Made by a program: the position numbers and the translations under genes. From Streptomyces sp. Tue 6430 (GTDB lineage Bacteria > Actinomycetota > Actinomycetes > Streptomycetales > Streptomycetaceae): a stretch of DNA of 64,000 nt. This document shows positions 18,414 to 27,425 of the stretch, piece by piece. The stretch spans positions 124,001 through 188,000 of the forward strand of contig JAKGSH010000002.1 in assembly GCA_021568835.1 (NCBI GenBank). The letters run 5' to 3'. The notes under the pieces were generated by a model that was given only the letters and a program-made list of their open reading frames with translations, was not told the DNA's origin and searched no databases. Each line of letters starts with the position of its first letter. Positions within the stretch are counted from its first letter, which is position 1.

Positions 18414-19174
18414 TCAGGGTGCCCACGGCCCGAGCATGTTCTTCATCGCATCCGTCATCGCGAACTGCAGCAGTGGGCCGTAGGTGATCCGGCCGACGCC
18501 GAGGCGGCGGAAGCGCTCACGATCGTGCCTGACGGGATGAGCCGTGGAGTTGACGGGAACGGCGACGGCGCCGGTCACCGCCGTGAGCAGGTCGTCGTCG
18601 TCCTGAATACCCACCGGGTAGACGCTGTCGGCGCCGGCCTGCTCCAGGGCCCGCAGTCGCTCGATCGCCTCGTCGAGGACGCCGGAAGCGTCCTTCGCGT
18701 GCAGGAAGAGGTCGGTGCGCCCGTTCACCCAGACCGGGACCCCCGCGTCGTCAGCCGCCGCGCGCAGGCCGGCGACGTAACTCGCGTGCTCCTGCGTGCC
18801 GCGCACACGGCCGCCGTCCGAGTGGACGGTGTCCTCGACGTTGAGACCGACGCCGCCGACCTCGATGAGCCCGGCGACGAGATCCGCGGGCTCCTGTCCG
18901 TACCCGGCCTCCAGGTCCACTGACACGGGGACGTCGACCGCCGCGATGATCGGCCTGACGGCGGTGAGCACCTCCTCGAAGGTCTGCCCCTCGTGGTCGT
19001 CGGCCCCCGGGAGTCGGCCAGCGGATGACTGCCGATCGTCAGCGCGGGGAACCCGGCGGCGGCTGCCGTCCGCGCGGACCAGACGTCCCAGACGGTCGGC
19101 AGCACGAGCGGCTTGTACTCGGCGTGCAGCTCCTTGAGGCGTTGAGCGCGCTCAACAGTGGTGCGAAAGTCCAT
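18414..19174 (-). CDS. Isocitrate lyase/PEP mutase family enzyme, one frame break
   Basis: About 253 residues. N-terminal part: RLKELHAEYKPLVLPTVWDV, WSARTAAAAGFPALTIGSHP. After a break near 19005-19015 it continues EVLTAVRPIIAAVDVPVSVD with the metal-binding DLEAGYG, then VGLNVEDTVH, VNGRTDLFLHAKD and the C-terminal RRLGVGRITYGP. These are the motifs of the small ICL/PEP-mutase-like proteins that cleave or form C-C or C-P bonds next to a carboxylate. The lyase catalytic Cys loop (KKCGH) of true isocitrate lyase is absent, so the reaction is uncertain (2-methylisocitrate-lyase-like or oxaloacetate hydrolase-like). Confidence 0.8.
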
Positions 19175-19515
19175 GTCGAGGACGCTACACCTGGATTGCC
19201 ACGGACAACGTACCGGCGGGGCGCCGCCCGGTGACGGGAAGATGCACTCCCGGTTCCCGTTCTCGCAGGTCACCCCGGTACAGATGGCGAGGACGCGCAA
19301 AGCACGGGGTGTTCAGGCCGAGGTCGTCGGCTCCGGATCGGCGAAGCCGAGCGACCCGCCTCGGCCTGTTCGCCACGTCGGCCGCCGGTGGGGACGTGGG
19401 CCTCAACCGGACGTGGACGGCAACAAGGCCGACACCTACGCCTACAGCCCCGCGGAGTGCGCGTCCTGGCCCGGCGACGGAACCGGTCGCCCAGCCCTAC
19501 CGCTTCGCCGGCAAC
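19175..19515. other. Intergenic stretch, no gene supported
   Basis: 341 bases between two minus-strand genes. One plus-strand frame contains NKADTYAYSPAECASWPGD, which looks protein-like but has no start and no family I can name. Nothing else is seen. Confidence 0.4.
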
Positions 19516-20385
19516 TCACCGGGTGCGGCGTGCCGCCCACACCGTGCGTTCGGTGTGCACGGTCAGGTCGTCGCGGCGCAGGATGCTGTAGGGGCCGTCG
19601 TCGTCGAGCAGTTGGTCGAGGACGGCCAGATCCTCGGCCGTCAGGGTGGACGCGACGCCGCCGCGCATGTGGCGCAGGCTGCTGTGGGCGTAGCGGCCCG
19701 TCGCCTCGCTCCGGGACGGGCCGAGGGCGACCGTGACGGTGCGTTCGCCCTCGACGGTGAAGCCGGCCTCCGTCAGTTCGGCCGCCCAGTCGGTGCCGCG
19801 GTGGAGGACGCGCTCCGCGTGGTGCCGGGCGAGTGCGGCATGGCAGCGTTCCTCGAGACCGGGAGCGCCTTCCGGGGCGTCCACGGGCAGGAACCGGGGG
19901 AAGCCCGCCAGTTCCACGACGGCGAACAGCCCGCCCGGTGACAGCAGATCGTGGACCTGGCGCAGCGTGCGGTCGGGATCGGCCAGGTGGTGCAGGGAGG
20001 CCGACGCCCACACCAGGTCCGGCGTGCCGAGGTCCGGCCACCTTGCGGCGTCGAGGTCGGCGTGAACGACGTGGACGCGTTCGGCCGCTCCGGCGGCGGC
20101 CGCCTTCTCCCGCAGGCGGCGCAGGTGCACGGCGGAGGAGTCGACGGCCGTCACCTCGGCCTCCGGGAAGCGCTCCAGCAGTGCGAAGGTGCCCGCCCCG
20201 GTGCCGCAGCCCAGGTCCACGATGTGACGAGGGGCGGACTCGACGGGGAGCCAGGCGATGAGGGACGCGGTGTGTTCGGCGAGCACTTCGGCGTCCAGAT
20301 CGAGGATCTCCGCCTGGTCGCCCGTGTCGTGCCCGTGGGCGTGGTGGGCGCCGAGGAGTGCTGTGTCAGGGGTGGGGTGATTCAT
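19516..20385 (-). CDS. Class I SAM-dependent methyltransferase
   Basis: A 289-residue uninterrupted gene. Motif I IVDLGCGTGAGTFALLERFP (about residues 54-73), the acidic residue after strand 2 in VTAVDSSAVHLRRLRE, DLDAARWP, and motif DLVWASASLHHLADPDRTLR with LLSPGGLFAVVELAG are classical for the Methyltransf_25 type. The N terminus is His-rich (GAHHAHGHD). It lies 108 bases downstream of an XRE-cupin regulator on the same strand, which may control it. The substrate is unknown. Confidence 0.88.
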   Translation of the reverse strand: MNHPTPDTALLGAHHAHGHDTGDQAEILDLDAEVLAEHTASLIAWLPVESAPRHIVDLGCGTGAGTFALLERFPEAEVTAVDSSAVHLRRLREKAAAAGAAERVHVVHADLDAARWPDLGTPDLVWASASLHHLADPDRTLRQVHDLLSPGGLFAVVELAGFPRFLPVDAPEGAPGLEERCHAALARHHAERVLHRGTDWAAELTEAGFTVEGERTVTVALGPSRSEATGRYAHSSLRHMRGGVASTLTAEDLAVLDQLLDDDGPYSILRRDDLTVHTERTVWAARRTR

Positions 20386-20493
20386 GCGGCCACGCTAGGC
20401 AGACGATCGGCGTGCGACCCGCTCCGTATCGGAATGCGCAAGAAAACGGCCGGCTGGAGCCCGGAACACGCAAACCGGCGTGCCGACGGGCCG

Positions 20494-21087
20494 TCACGGT
20501 GCCGGGTGGTCCCTCCCGTCGGCGTCGCCGCGGCGTTGATGGCCGCGGCGCGCGTCGCGGTCGAAGATGCCGAGGATCTCGCACGGTCCGCCCTCCGCGC
20601 CGATGGCGTGCGGGAGCATCGTGGGGAACTCCGCCGCCTGGTTGGTCTCGAGACGCAGGCGCCGGTTGCCCAGGAGCAGGACGGCGGTGCCGGACAGCAC
20701 GACGAGCCATTCGCGGCCGGGGTGGGCCCGCATCCGCGACGGATTGTCGGGCGGCGGGTCGGTCATCCGCCGGCGTACGACGGTCATGCCCGGCTCGGCC
20801 TTGACGGGCCACCGCATCTGCCCGCGCGTCGCGTCGACCGTCGGGTGGGAGACCACGTCGTCGGCGGCGTTCTCGACGAACTGGTCGAGAGAGGTGTCCA
20901 GGGCGCGGGCGAGGGTGACGAGCTGGTCCAGGGCGAGGCGACGCTGTCCGTTCTCGATGCGGGACAGCGTGGACGGGCTGATGTTCGCACGACCGGCCAG
21001 GTCCTCCAGGGACCACCCCTGCGCCAGGCGCAGGGCGCGGACGCGCTTGCGCACGAGACTGTCCAGCTCACTGTTGTCTTGCGTCAT
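20494..21087 (-). CDS. XRE-family regulator with C-terminal cupin domain
   Basis: A 197-residue protein. The helix-turn-helix is VRALRLAQGWSLEDLAGRAN followed by ISPSTLSRIENGQRRLALDQ (residues 14-53). The cupin half contains RMRAHPGREWLVVLSGTAVL and PHAIGAEGGPCEILGIF, a ligand-binding double-stranded beta-helix. ATG 21087 was chosen; an ATG three codons upstream is also possible. Such proteins repress a neighbouring detoxification or transport gene until a small molecule occupies the cupin; here the neighbour is the methyltransferase downstream. Confidence 0.87.
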   Translation of the reverse strand: MTQDNSELDSLVRKRVRALRLAQGWSLEDLAGRANISPSTLSRIENGQRRLALDQLVTLARALDTSLDQFVENAADDVVSHPTVDATRGQMRWPVKAEPGMTVVRRRMTDPPPDNPSRMRAHPGREWLVVLSGTAVLLLGNRRLRLETNQAAEFPTMLPHAIGAEGGPCEILGIFDRDARRGHQRRGDADGRDHPAP

Positions 21088-21216
21088 GCGCAACATCGTA
21101 TGCCTCTTCGGCAAGCGCTCGGTATCGTGAAGTGACACACCGCCGCGCGAGCGGAGAACGAGTGCCCCCGGCCGATGCGGACGGCCGGGGGCACCCGCCC
21201 GCACCGGGGCCCCTCC

Positions 21217-23553
21217 TCACGGGGCCAGCGAGAAGTAGTTCTCCTCCTCCTGCGTGAAGTGCAGGCGCAGGACGGTGTTCAGCCCGTACAGGCTGGAGCG
21301 CAGGTCGTCCAGCTGGCCGGGGGTGAGGCCGCCGTCGGCGTGCGCCAGGCGCAGGTGGGTGGCGATGCGGCGGGAGAGGCGTTCGATCTCGGCGTGGGCG
21401 CGGCTCATGGTGGCGGTGGCCTCGGGACCGCCCAGGGTGGGGGCCAGGGCCGGATAGAGCTGGTGCTCCTCGGCGTACTCGTGGGGCAGCAGCCGTTCGG
21501 TGAGCAGCCGGTGGGTCTCCTCGACGGCCGCGAGGGCCTGGGGCCGGGACCGTCGGAGAGCCGGTCGGCGGCGTCGCGCACGGCCTCGAGGACGTCCTGG
21601 AGGTCGTCGTGCTCCGCCGCGAAGCGGTGGACGAGCGCCTCGGCGGTCGGCGTCAGGGCCGGTCGCGCGGACCGGTCGACGCGCAGGGCGCGCAGGGCGT
21701 TGAGGATGACCGCGACGTCGATGCCCTCCTGGAGGAGCGCGCCGGCGGCGGGCGGGAGAAGCCCGAACGCGGCCACGGCCATGGCGGCGAGCGACATCAG
21801 CATGCCGCCCAGCGCGCTCTGCACGGCGATGCGCCGGGCTCGTACGGCGATGGAGACGGCGTCGGCCAGCCGGTCGACGCGGTCGGAGGTCAGGACGATG
21901 TCGGCCGCCTCGGAGGAGGCGGTGGAGCCGCGGGCCCCCATGGCCACACCGATGTCGGCGGCGGCGAGGGCGGGTGCGTCGTTGACGCCGTCGCCGACCA
22001 TCACGGTGACCGCGCGTTCGCGTTCGGCGCGCACGACGGCGACCTTGCCGGCCGGGCTGAGCCCGGCGTGCACGTCGTCGAGCCCGAGGACGGCGGCGAC
22101 CTCCTGGGCGGGTTCGGCGCGGTCGCCGGTGAGCATCAGCAGCCGCTCGATGCCCGCCGCCCGCAGGTGGCGCAGGGTGCGGGCGCGTCGGGCCGGACCG
22201 GGTCGCGCAGGAGGACGGCGCCGGCCGGCCGGCCGTCGACGGTCAGCCAGGCGACGGCCGCGCCGTCGAGGAGGGCGCGGTTGTCGACGGCACGGGCCCA
22301 GGAGGGCTCCAGGTCCACGGTGTCGAGACGGCCGATGTAGACCCGTTGCCCCTCGACCGTGCCCGAGGCGCCGCGTCCGGGCTCCTCGCCGACGTCCGCC
22401 GGGACCGACAGTTCCAGCTTGCGTTCGCGGGCCGTGTCGACGATGGCGTGGGCCAGGACGTGCGGCGAGTACTGGTCGAGGGACGCGGCCAGGCGGAGCA
22501 CCTCCGCGGGCTTGCGGCCGGGCGCGGCGATCACGTCCACGACGCGGGGGCGGCCGCCGGTGAGGGTGCCGGTCTTGTCCAGCAGCAGGGTGCGGGCGCG
22601 GCCGAGGTTCTCCAGGGCGCCGCCGTCGCGGATGACCACGCCGAGGCGGGAGGCACGGGAGAGACCGGAGACGATGGCGACCGGAGCGGCCAGCAGCAGC
22701 GGGCACGGGGTGGCGACCACCAGCACCGCGACCGCCCGTACGGCGGATCCGCTGATCAGCCAGGCGAGTCCCGCCACCACCACGGACAGGGGGAGGAACC
22801 ACGCCGCGTACCGGTCGGCGAGCCGCACCACGGGCGCGGACTCCGCTCCGGCCTGCCGGGCCAGGCGCACGATGCCCGCGTAGGTGCTGTCCTGCTCGGT
22901 CGCGGTCGCCCGCAGTTCGAAGGCACCGCCCGCGTTGACCACACCGCTGCGGACCGTCTCGCCCCGCGGCCGCTCGACCTGGAGGGGCTCACCGGTGAGC
23001 ACCGACTCGTCGAGGACGGCGGCGGCGCTCTCCACCCTGCCGTCCACGGGGACCACCTCGCCGGGACCCACGACGAGCAGGTCGCCGACACCGACCTCGG
23101 CCAGCGGCACCGTGTCGACCCCGGCGTCCGTCCGCCGGCGCGCCGATCGCGGCGCGTGCTCCAGCAGGGCGCGCAGGTCGTGCGAGGCGCGCCGCTGGGC
23201 GGCGGCCTCCAGGGTGCGGCCGGTCGCGAGCATCAGCGCGATCAGGGCCCCGGCCAGGTACTCGCCCACGGCCAGGGTGCCGCCCAGGGCCAGCACGGCG
23301 ATCAGGTCGACGCCGGCGCGCCCGTGCCGCAGCGCGGCCACCACCCACCCCACCGCCGGCACCACGGCGGACACCGTGCCCAGGGCCCAGAACAGGTCCG
23401 CGAGACCGCCGGCGCCCGCGAGCCAGGCGATGCCGCCGGCCGTCAGCGCCGCCGCCGTGACGGCCAGGAGCACCGGTTCCCACCGGGAGAGAGGAGGGCG
23501 CCCGTCAGGCGGCGCAGCCGCCCGGTGGGGGTGGGGCTGGTGGAGTTGTCCAT
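21217..23553 (-). CDS. P1B-type metal ATPase fused to a hemerythrin domain, three frame breaks
   Basis: About 779 residues. Actuator TGE loop in DESVLTGEPLQVERP, transmembrane metal site VVATPCPLLLAAP (TPC, not CPC), phosphorylation site LLLDKTGTLTGG, conserved His-Pro variant SPHVLAHAIV, and hinge VMVGDGVNDAPALAAADIGV. The last about 140 residues form a hemerythrin bundle: FAAEHDDLQDVL, LLPHEYAEEHQLYPALAP and VLRLHFTQEEENYFSLAP. Breaks occur near 23490, 22195 and 21545. ATG 23553 is inferred from the first frame (MDNSTSPTPTGRLRRL). TPC plus a C-terminal hemerythrin is the hallmark of the P1B-5 group, for which Ni and Fe transport is reported (Sinorhizobium Nia). Confidence 0.87.
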
Positions 23554-23793
23554 GGCACACCTCGTCCGACTGTCGCGGCCGCCGCCTTCGGTTCCGTCCC
23601 CCTCCATCACACCGCGCCGACCGCCGTTCCTCCAGGGGACCTGTGGCCCTGCCGCACGGGCCCTACGGCGGCCGCGCGGGCGCCGGCCGGGTCACGGGCC
23701 CCTCCCGCCGCTCCCGAACGGGAATCGGCCCCGGAGCGGACCCCGCAGGAGACGGCCCTTGCGCCCCGATGCGTCACTGTCCAGAATGGTGAC

Positions 23794-24351
23794 ATGACGC
23801 ATGCTTTCCCCGGCGGCGCCCCCGCGCTCGACTTCGCGGGAACGCTGCGCTACCGGCACCGCCCCGAGCCCCGTGAAGACCTCTCCTCACCCGAAAGCCT
23901 CAGCGCGTGGTTCCGCGAGAGCGGGATCACGGAGCACGCGATCCCCTGCGAGGCCGCGGACCTCCGGACGGCCCTGGCCCTGCGCGAGGCCCTCCACCGG
24001 CTGATCCTGGCGCGGATGGCCGGCACCGGCTACGACCGCGACGCGCTGGCGCTCGTGAACGCGTACGCCCGCAAGCCCGCCCCCGTCCCGCAGCTCACCG
24101 CGACGGGGTGCCATGTCGAAGCCCGTCTCGAGCAGGCGTTCGCCGCCGTCGCCCGGGACGCCGTCACGGTGCTCGGCGGGCCGGACGCCGCGCTGCTCAA
24201 GGAGTGCGGCAACCCCGAGTGCTCGCAGGTCTACGTCGACCGGTCCCGGGGGGCGCGGCGGGAGTGGTGCGCCATGGATCCGTGCGGCAACAGGATCAAG
24301 GCGGCGGCCTATCGCGCCCGCAAGCGGATGAGCGGGCAGAGGACGGCCTGA
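23794..24351 (+). CDS. CGNR zinc-finger (ABATE-domain) regulator
   Basis: A 185-residue protein. The N-terminal ABATE-type region has ALDFAGTLRYRHRPEPREDL and LRTALALREALHRLILARM; the C terminus holds the zinc finger CGNPECSQVYVDRSRGARRE followed by WCAMDPCGNRIKAAAYRARK, with the family-naming CGNR motif. These proteins are presumed transcription regulators. It is divergent from the P1B ATPase (241 bases apart) and might control it, though no operator is obvious. Confidence 0.88.
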   Translation: MTHAFPGGAPALDFAGTLRYRHRPEPREDLSSPESLSAWFRESGITEHAIPCEAADLRTALALREALHRLILARMAGTGYDRDALALVNAYARKPAPVPQLTATGCHVEARLEQAFAAVARDAVTVLGGPDAALLKECGNPECSQVYVDRSRGARREWCAMDPCGNRIKAAAYRARKRMSGQRTA

Positions 24352-24424
24352 GGGACCTCGCCGCGATCGCCCCGACGGACGCGGCCCCCGTGCCGGTGCG
24401 GGAGGGCTGCCGCAGACTGTCGGC

Positions 24425-25154
24425 ATGCCCGAGGACGAGACGCGGCGTACCCCTCCGGACCCACTGCTGCGCGTGATCGACAACCTGGCGCGGTTCCACC
24501 GGAGCACGAGGAGTACTACTCACAGGCGCCCCTGCGGCAGGCCGCGGAGCTCCAGGCGCGGTCCCGGGCGCTGAAGTCGCTGGCCGACCGGTGGAGCGAG
24601 GCCGAGGCCGGCGGGCGGACGTCGACGATCGGATTCGCCGGCGCCGAGGACCTGAACGCCCCGGGGCTCGTGGCGGAGTCGGGGATCCTCTTCATGGAAG
24701 GGAGGGCGAGCCCGCGGAACTGCGGAGACTGAGGAGGGACGTCGGCACGATCGCCGAGGACACCGGGCAGAGCGGTGCCTGGCTGGCCGGGGCGATGGAG
24801 GAGGCCTGGGAGATCGCGGGAAGCCTGGCCGCCCACCCGGCGCTGGCCGACCTGCTGGGGGAGCGGCACCGGATCATCGCCGACGACTGGCAGTCGGCGG
24901 GCCTGCAGACCCTGGTCGCGCGGCTGCTGCGCCGCGCCCTCGACCTGCTGGCCCGGGTCGACTTCGCTCCGGCGGCGCTCCGGGCCGACCTGGTGGGGGA
25001 GCGCGACGCCCCCCGCTACCTGTACGCGGCTTCCGAACTGCTCGACCGGGCGGCCGACCTGATGGCGGAGTCGGCGATGCTCGTGCACGGCAACGAGCGG
25101 CGCTGGCGCGTGTTCCGGGCCCGGGTCCGCGAACTGCGGTCCGAGCACGGATGA
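24425..25154 (+). CDS. Unidentified helical protein, two frame breaks
   Basis: About 243 residues after joining. It starts MPEDETRRTPPDPLLRVIDN, shifts near 24505 and continues EEYYSQAPLRQAAELQARSR, shifts again near 24705 and reads ELRRLRRDVGTIAEDTGQSG through AESAMLVHGNERRWRVFRAR. The sequence is almost entirely amphipathic helix rich in Ala, Leu, Arg and Glu, with no membrane segment, Cys motif or nucleotide-binding loop. I do not recognise the family. It is followed directly by a 35-bp tandem repeat. Confidence 0.6.
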
Positions 25155-25160
25155 GCGGCC

Positions 25161-25268
25161 GCGCGGGTGGCACCGGAGGGAGGACGCGCCCCGCGGCGCG
25201 GGTGGTGCCGGAGGGAGGACGCGCCCCGCGGCGCGGGTGGTGCCGGAGGGAGGACGCGCCCCGCGGCG
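25161..25268. repeat. 35-bp tandem repeat, three copies
   Basis: A unit containing GGTGGTGCCGGAGGGAGGA followed by CGCGCCCCGCGGCGC begins near 25161, 25196 and 25231. It fills the gap between the convergent genes at 25154 and 25275. The first copy differs by two bases (GGCACC for GGTGCC). Confidence 0.85.
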
Positions 25269-25274
25269 CGGCGC

Positions 25275-25938
25275 TCAGGCCCGCTCCCGGCGGCCGGCGT
25301 CTCCGAACCGCCCATGTCCAGACGGAACGGCGGGTAGACGTCCGTCATCAGCGCGGCGTAGGCGGAGACGCGCAGCACCCACCGGTTGAGGCCGATGATC
25401 AGGTCGAACAGGTCCTTCGGGTACTTCTCGGTGAAGGCCAGGATCACGACCGCGACGAGGGTCAGCACGCCGATCAGCCCGCTGGACCACCAGCCGAGGT
25501 GGGCGCCGCCGACGAGGAACCCGACGACCAGGTAGTGCGGGATCGCCAGCAACCACCACTTGACCAGCACCAGGCCGCGGGAGAGCCGCTCGGGTAGGCG
25601 ATGTCCAGCCGGGCCGGGTAGTCCGGCTCCTCGCCCAGGCTGAACGGCGGGTAGCGGTCGGTGCCCAGCGCGTCGTACGCGTAGAAGGCCACCCGCCAGC
25701 TCCAGCGCAGCACCCCCAGGTTGAAGTCGAACAGGGCGCGGGGGTAGCGCTCGGTGAACAGGATCGCGAAGAACGCGATCACCGTCACCACGCAGAAGGC
25801 GATCCACAGGAAGAAGAGCACCACGTAGTGCGGAACGGCGAGGATCCACTTCACGAGCCACAGCCAGCGCGACAGCGGCGCGTCGACACGCGCGTCCACC
25901 CGGACCGGGCGGTCCGGGAATCCGACCAGGTGTGCCAT
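25275..25938 (-). CDS. DUF4389 membrane protein, frame breaks, C-terminal end uncertain
   Basis: About 221 residues with two similar halves. Each half contains a membrane helix and the DUF4389 signature: [40 protein letters not shown] and YPPFSL in the first; [40 protein letters not shown] and [10 protein letters not shown] in the second. A break near 25605 joins the halves. The stop at 25275 needs one more shift near 25310; without it the frame would run through the 35-bp repeat to 25016, which I consider an artefact. ATG 25938 has AAGGAG nine bases upstream. Function unknown. Confidence 0.8.
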
Positions 25939-26116
25939 GGCGATCAGCTCCTTCACTCCGGCGTGTCGATGAGTCGCCGGATTGGGCTCATGACAAGCCT
26001 GGCCGCTCCGGCGCGACGCCGCGAGGGCAGTCCGGCCCGCCCGGGGGTCTGTCGGCCCGCGCGGCCGCCGCTCGCGGCACCCCGCCGGGGCGGTTTCGCA
26101 CCCGGGCCCACGGCTG

Positions 26117-26772
26117 TCACTGGAACGCGGCGTGGATCTCCTGCTCGGTGGCGGTGTGGGAGACCAGGAGGAGTTCGTCGCCGGCCCGGAGTGTGAAGGC
26201 CGGCGTGGGGACGGTGGGCTGCCCGTCGCGGATGATGGTGGCGATCACCGTGCCGTCGGGCAGCGGCACCTCGGCGAGGGTGCGGCCCGCGGTGCGGGAC
26301 CGCGGCGTGATCGCGGTCTCGATGACGTCGACGCCCGCCTTGCTCAGCCGCAGGAGGGCCACGGTGTCCGTGGCGCCGGTGGCCTCCTCGATCAGGGAGA
26401 TCAGCGGGGTCGCGGCGGGCACGACGACGTCGACCCCCAGCGCTGGTCGAACAGCCAGGTGTTGTCGGCGTCGTTGACGCGCGCGACGACCCGGTCCACG
26501 GCGAACCGGCGCTTGGCGAGCAGGCTGATGACCAGGTTGTCCTCGTCGTCGCCGGTGGTGGCGACGACGAGGTCGGCCGTGAGAGCACCCGCGTGTTCCA
26601 GCAGGGCGGGCTCGCAGGCGTCTCCGGCGACCAGACGGAGTGGGAGGCGGCCCTCCAGCTCGGCGACGCGGTCGTCGTCGGAGTCGATCAGCGTCACCTC
26701 GTTGTGGGCGGCGGCGAGCACCTGCGCGATCTGGGTCCCGAGCCGTCCGGCCCCGGCGATGATCACGTTCAT
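26117..26772 (-). CDS. TrkA-type RCK potassium-regulatory protein (second copy), one frame break
   Basis: About 218 residues: an NAD-binding TrkA-N domain ([55 protein letters not shown]) and, after a break near 26440, a TrkA-C domain ([46 protein letters not shown]). No membrane helices are present, so it must act on a partner. It is the last gene of an operon with a second TrkA protein and a P-type ATPase, its ATG overlapping the previous stop. Family members bind NAD(H), ATP or c-di-AMP and gate K+ transporters. Confidence 0.88.
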
Positions 26773-27425
26773 GTCCCCAGCTCCTTGTCCAGGAAGCCGC
26801 GCAGCCTGCCCAGCGCGGTGGTGGCGACGGCGAAGGTGACCAGATCACCCGGGTGCGCGGTGGTGCTGTGGGAGGGACCAGGGAGTGGCCGCCACGGGTG
26901 ACCTCGACGACGCGGATCTCGCCGTCGACGTCGAACTCGGCCAGCCGCCGTCCGGTCAGATAGGCCGGCAGTTCGGAGCGGTGGAGCAGGGTCTCGCCGT
27001 TGCCGAAGCTGATGTCGGGGGAGAGGTGGCGGTGCAGCAGCATCCGGTGGATCCGGTGCACGGTCCAGCGGACGCTGGCGACGGTGGGGATGCCGAGCTC
27101 GCGGTAGATGTCCGCGCGGCGGGGTCGTAGATGCGGGCGAGGACGTTCGGCACCCGGTACGTCTCCTTCGCCGTCCGGGCGCTCACGATGTTGCTGTTGT
27201 CTCCGGAGGTCACCGCCACGAAGGCGTCGGCGTGCTCGATGCCGGCCGCCTCCAGCACGGCCCGGCTGTAGCCGTTGCCTTCGTGGAAGTGGATGCGGGG
27301 GTCTCGGGGAGCCGCCGGGCGGCCTTGGGGCGCCGGTCGACGACGTGCACGTCGTGGCCCTCGGCGGCGAGCTGGACGGCGAGTGTGGACCCGACCCGTC
27401 CGCAGCCCACGATGATCACTCTCAT
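26769..27425 (-). CDS. TrkA-type RCK potassium-regulatory protein (first copy), three frame breaks
   Basis: About 219 residues. TrkA-N: MRVIIVGCGRVGSTLAVQLA, HDVHVVDRRPKA, AAGIEHADAFVAVTSGDNSN, and VPNVLARIYDP. The C-terminal domain includes LPAYLTGRRLAEFDVDGEIR and ends HPGDLVTFAVATTALGRLRG. Breaks fall near 27300, 27120 and 26880. Its ATG overlaps the ATPase stop (ATGA) and its stop overlaps the next TrkA start, so all three are translated together. Paired TrkA proteins normally accompany a K+ permease, which is absent here. Confidence 0.87.

Noticed and set aside
19300..19510. Possible RHS-type or secreted-protein fragment on the plus strand
   Set aside because: Only one short protein-like phrase (NKADTYAYSPAECASWPGD); too little to support any family.
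25161..25268. Short tandem repeats considered as a CRISPR array (also 5310-5392 and 34281-34336)
   Set aside because: Units follow each other without unique spacers and no cas genes are present; they are simple tandem repeats.
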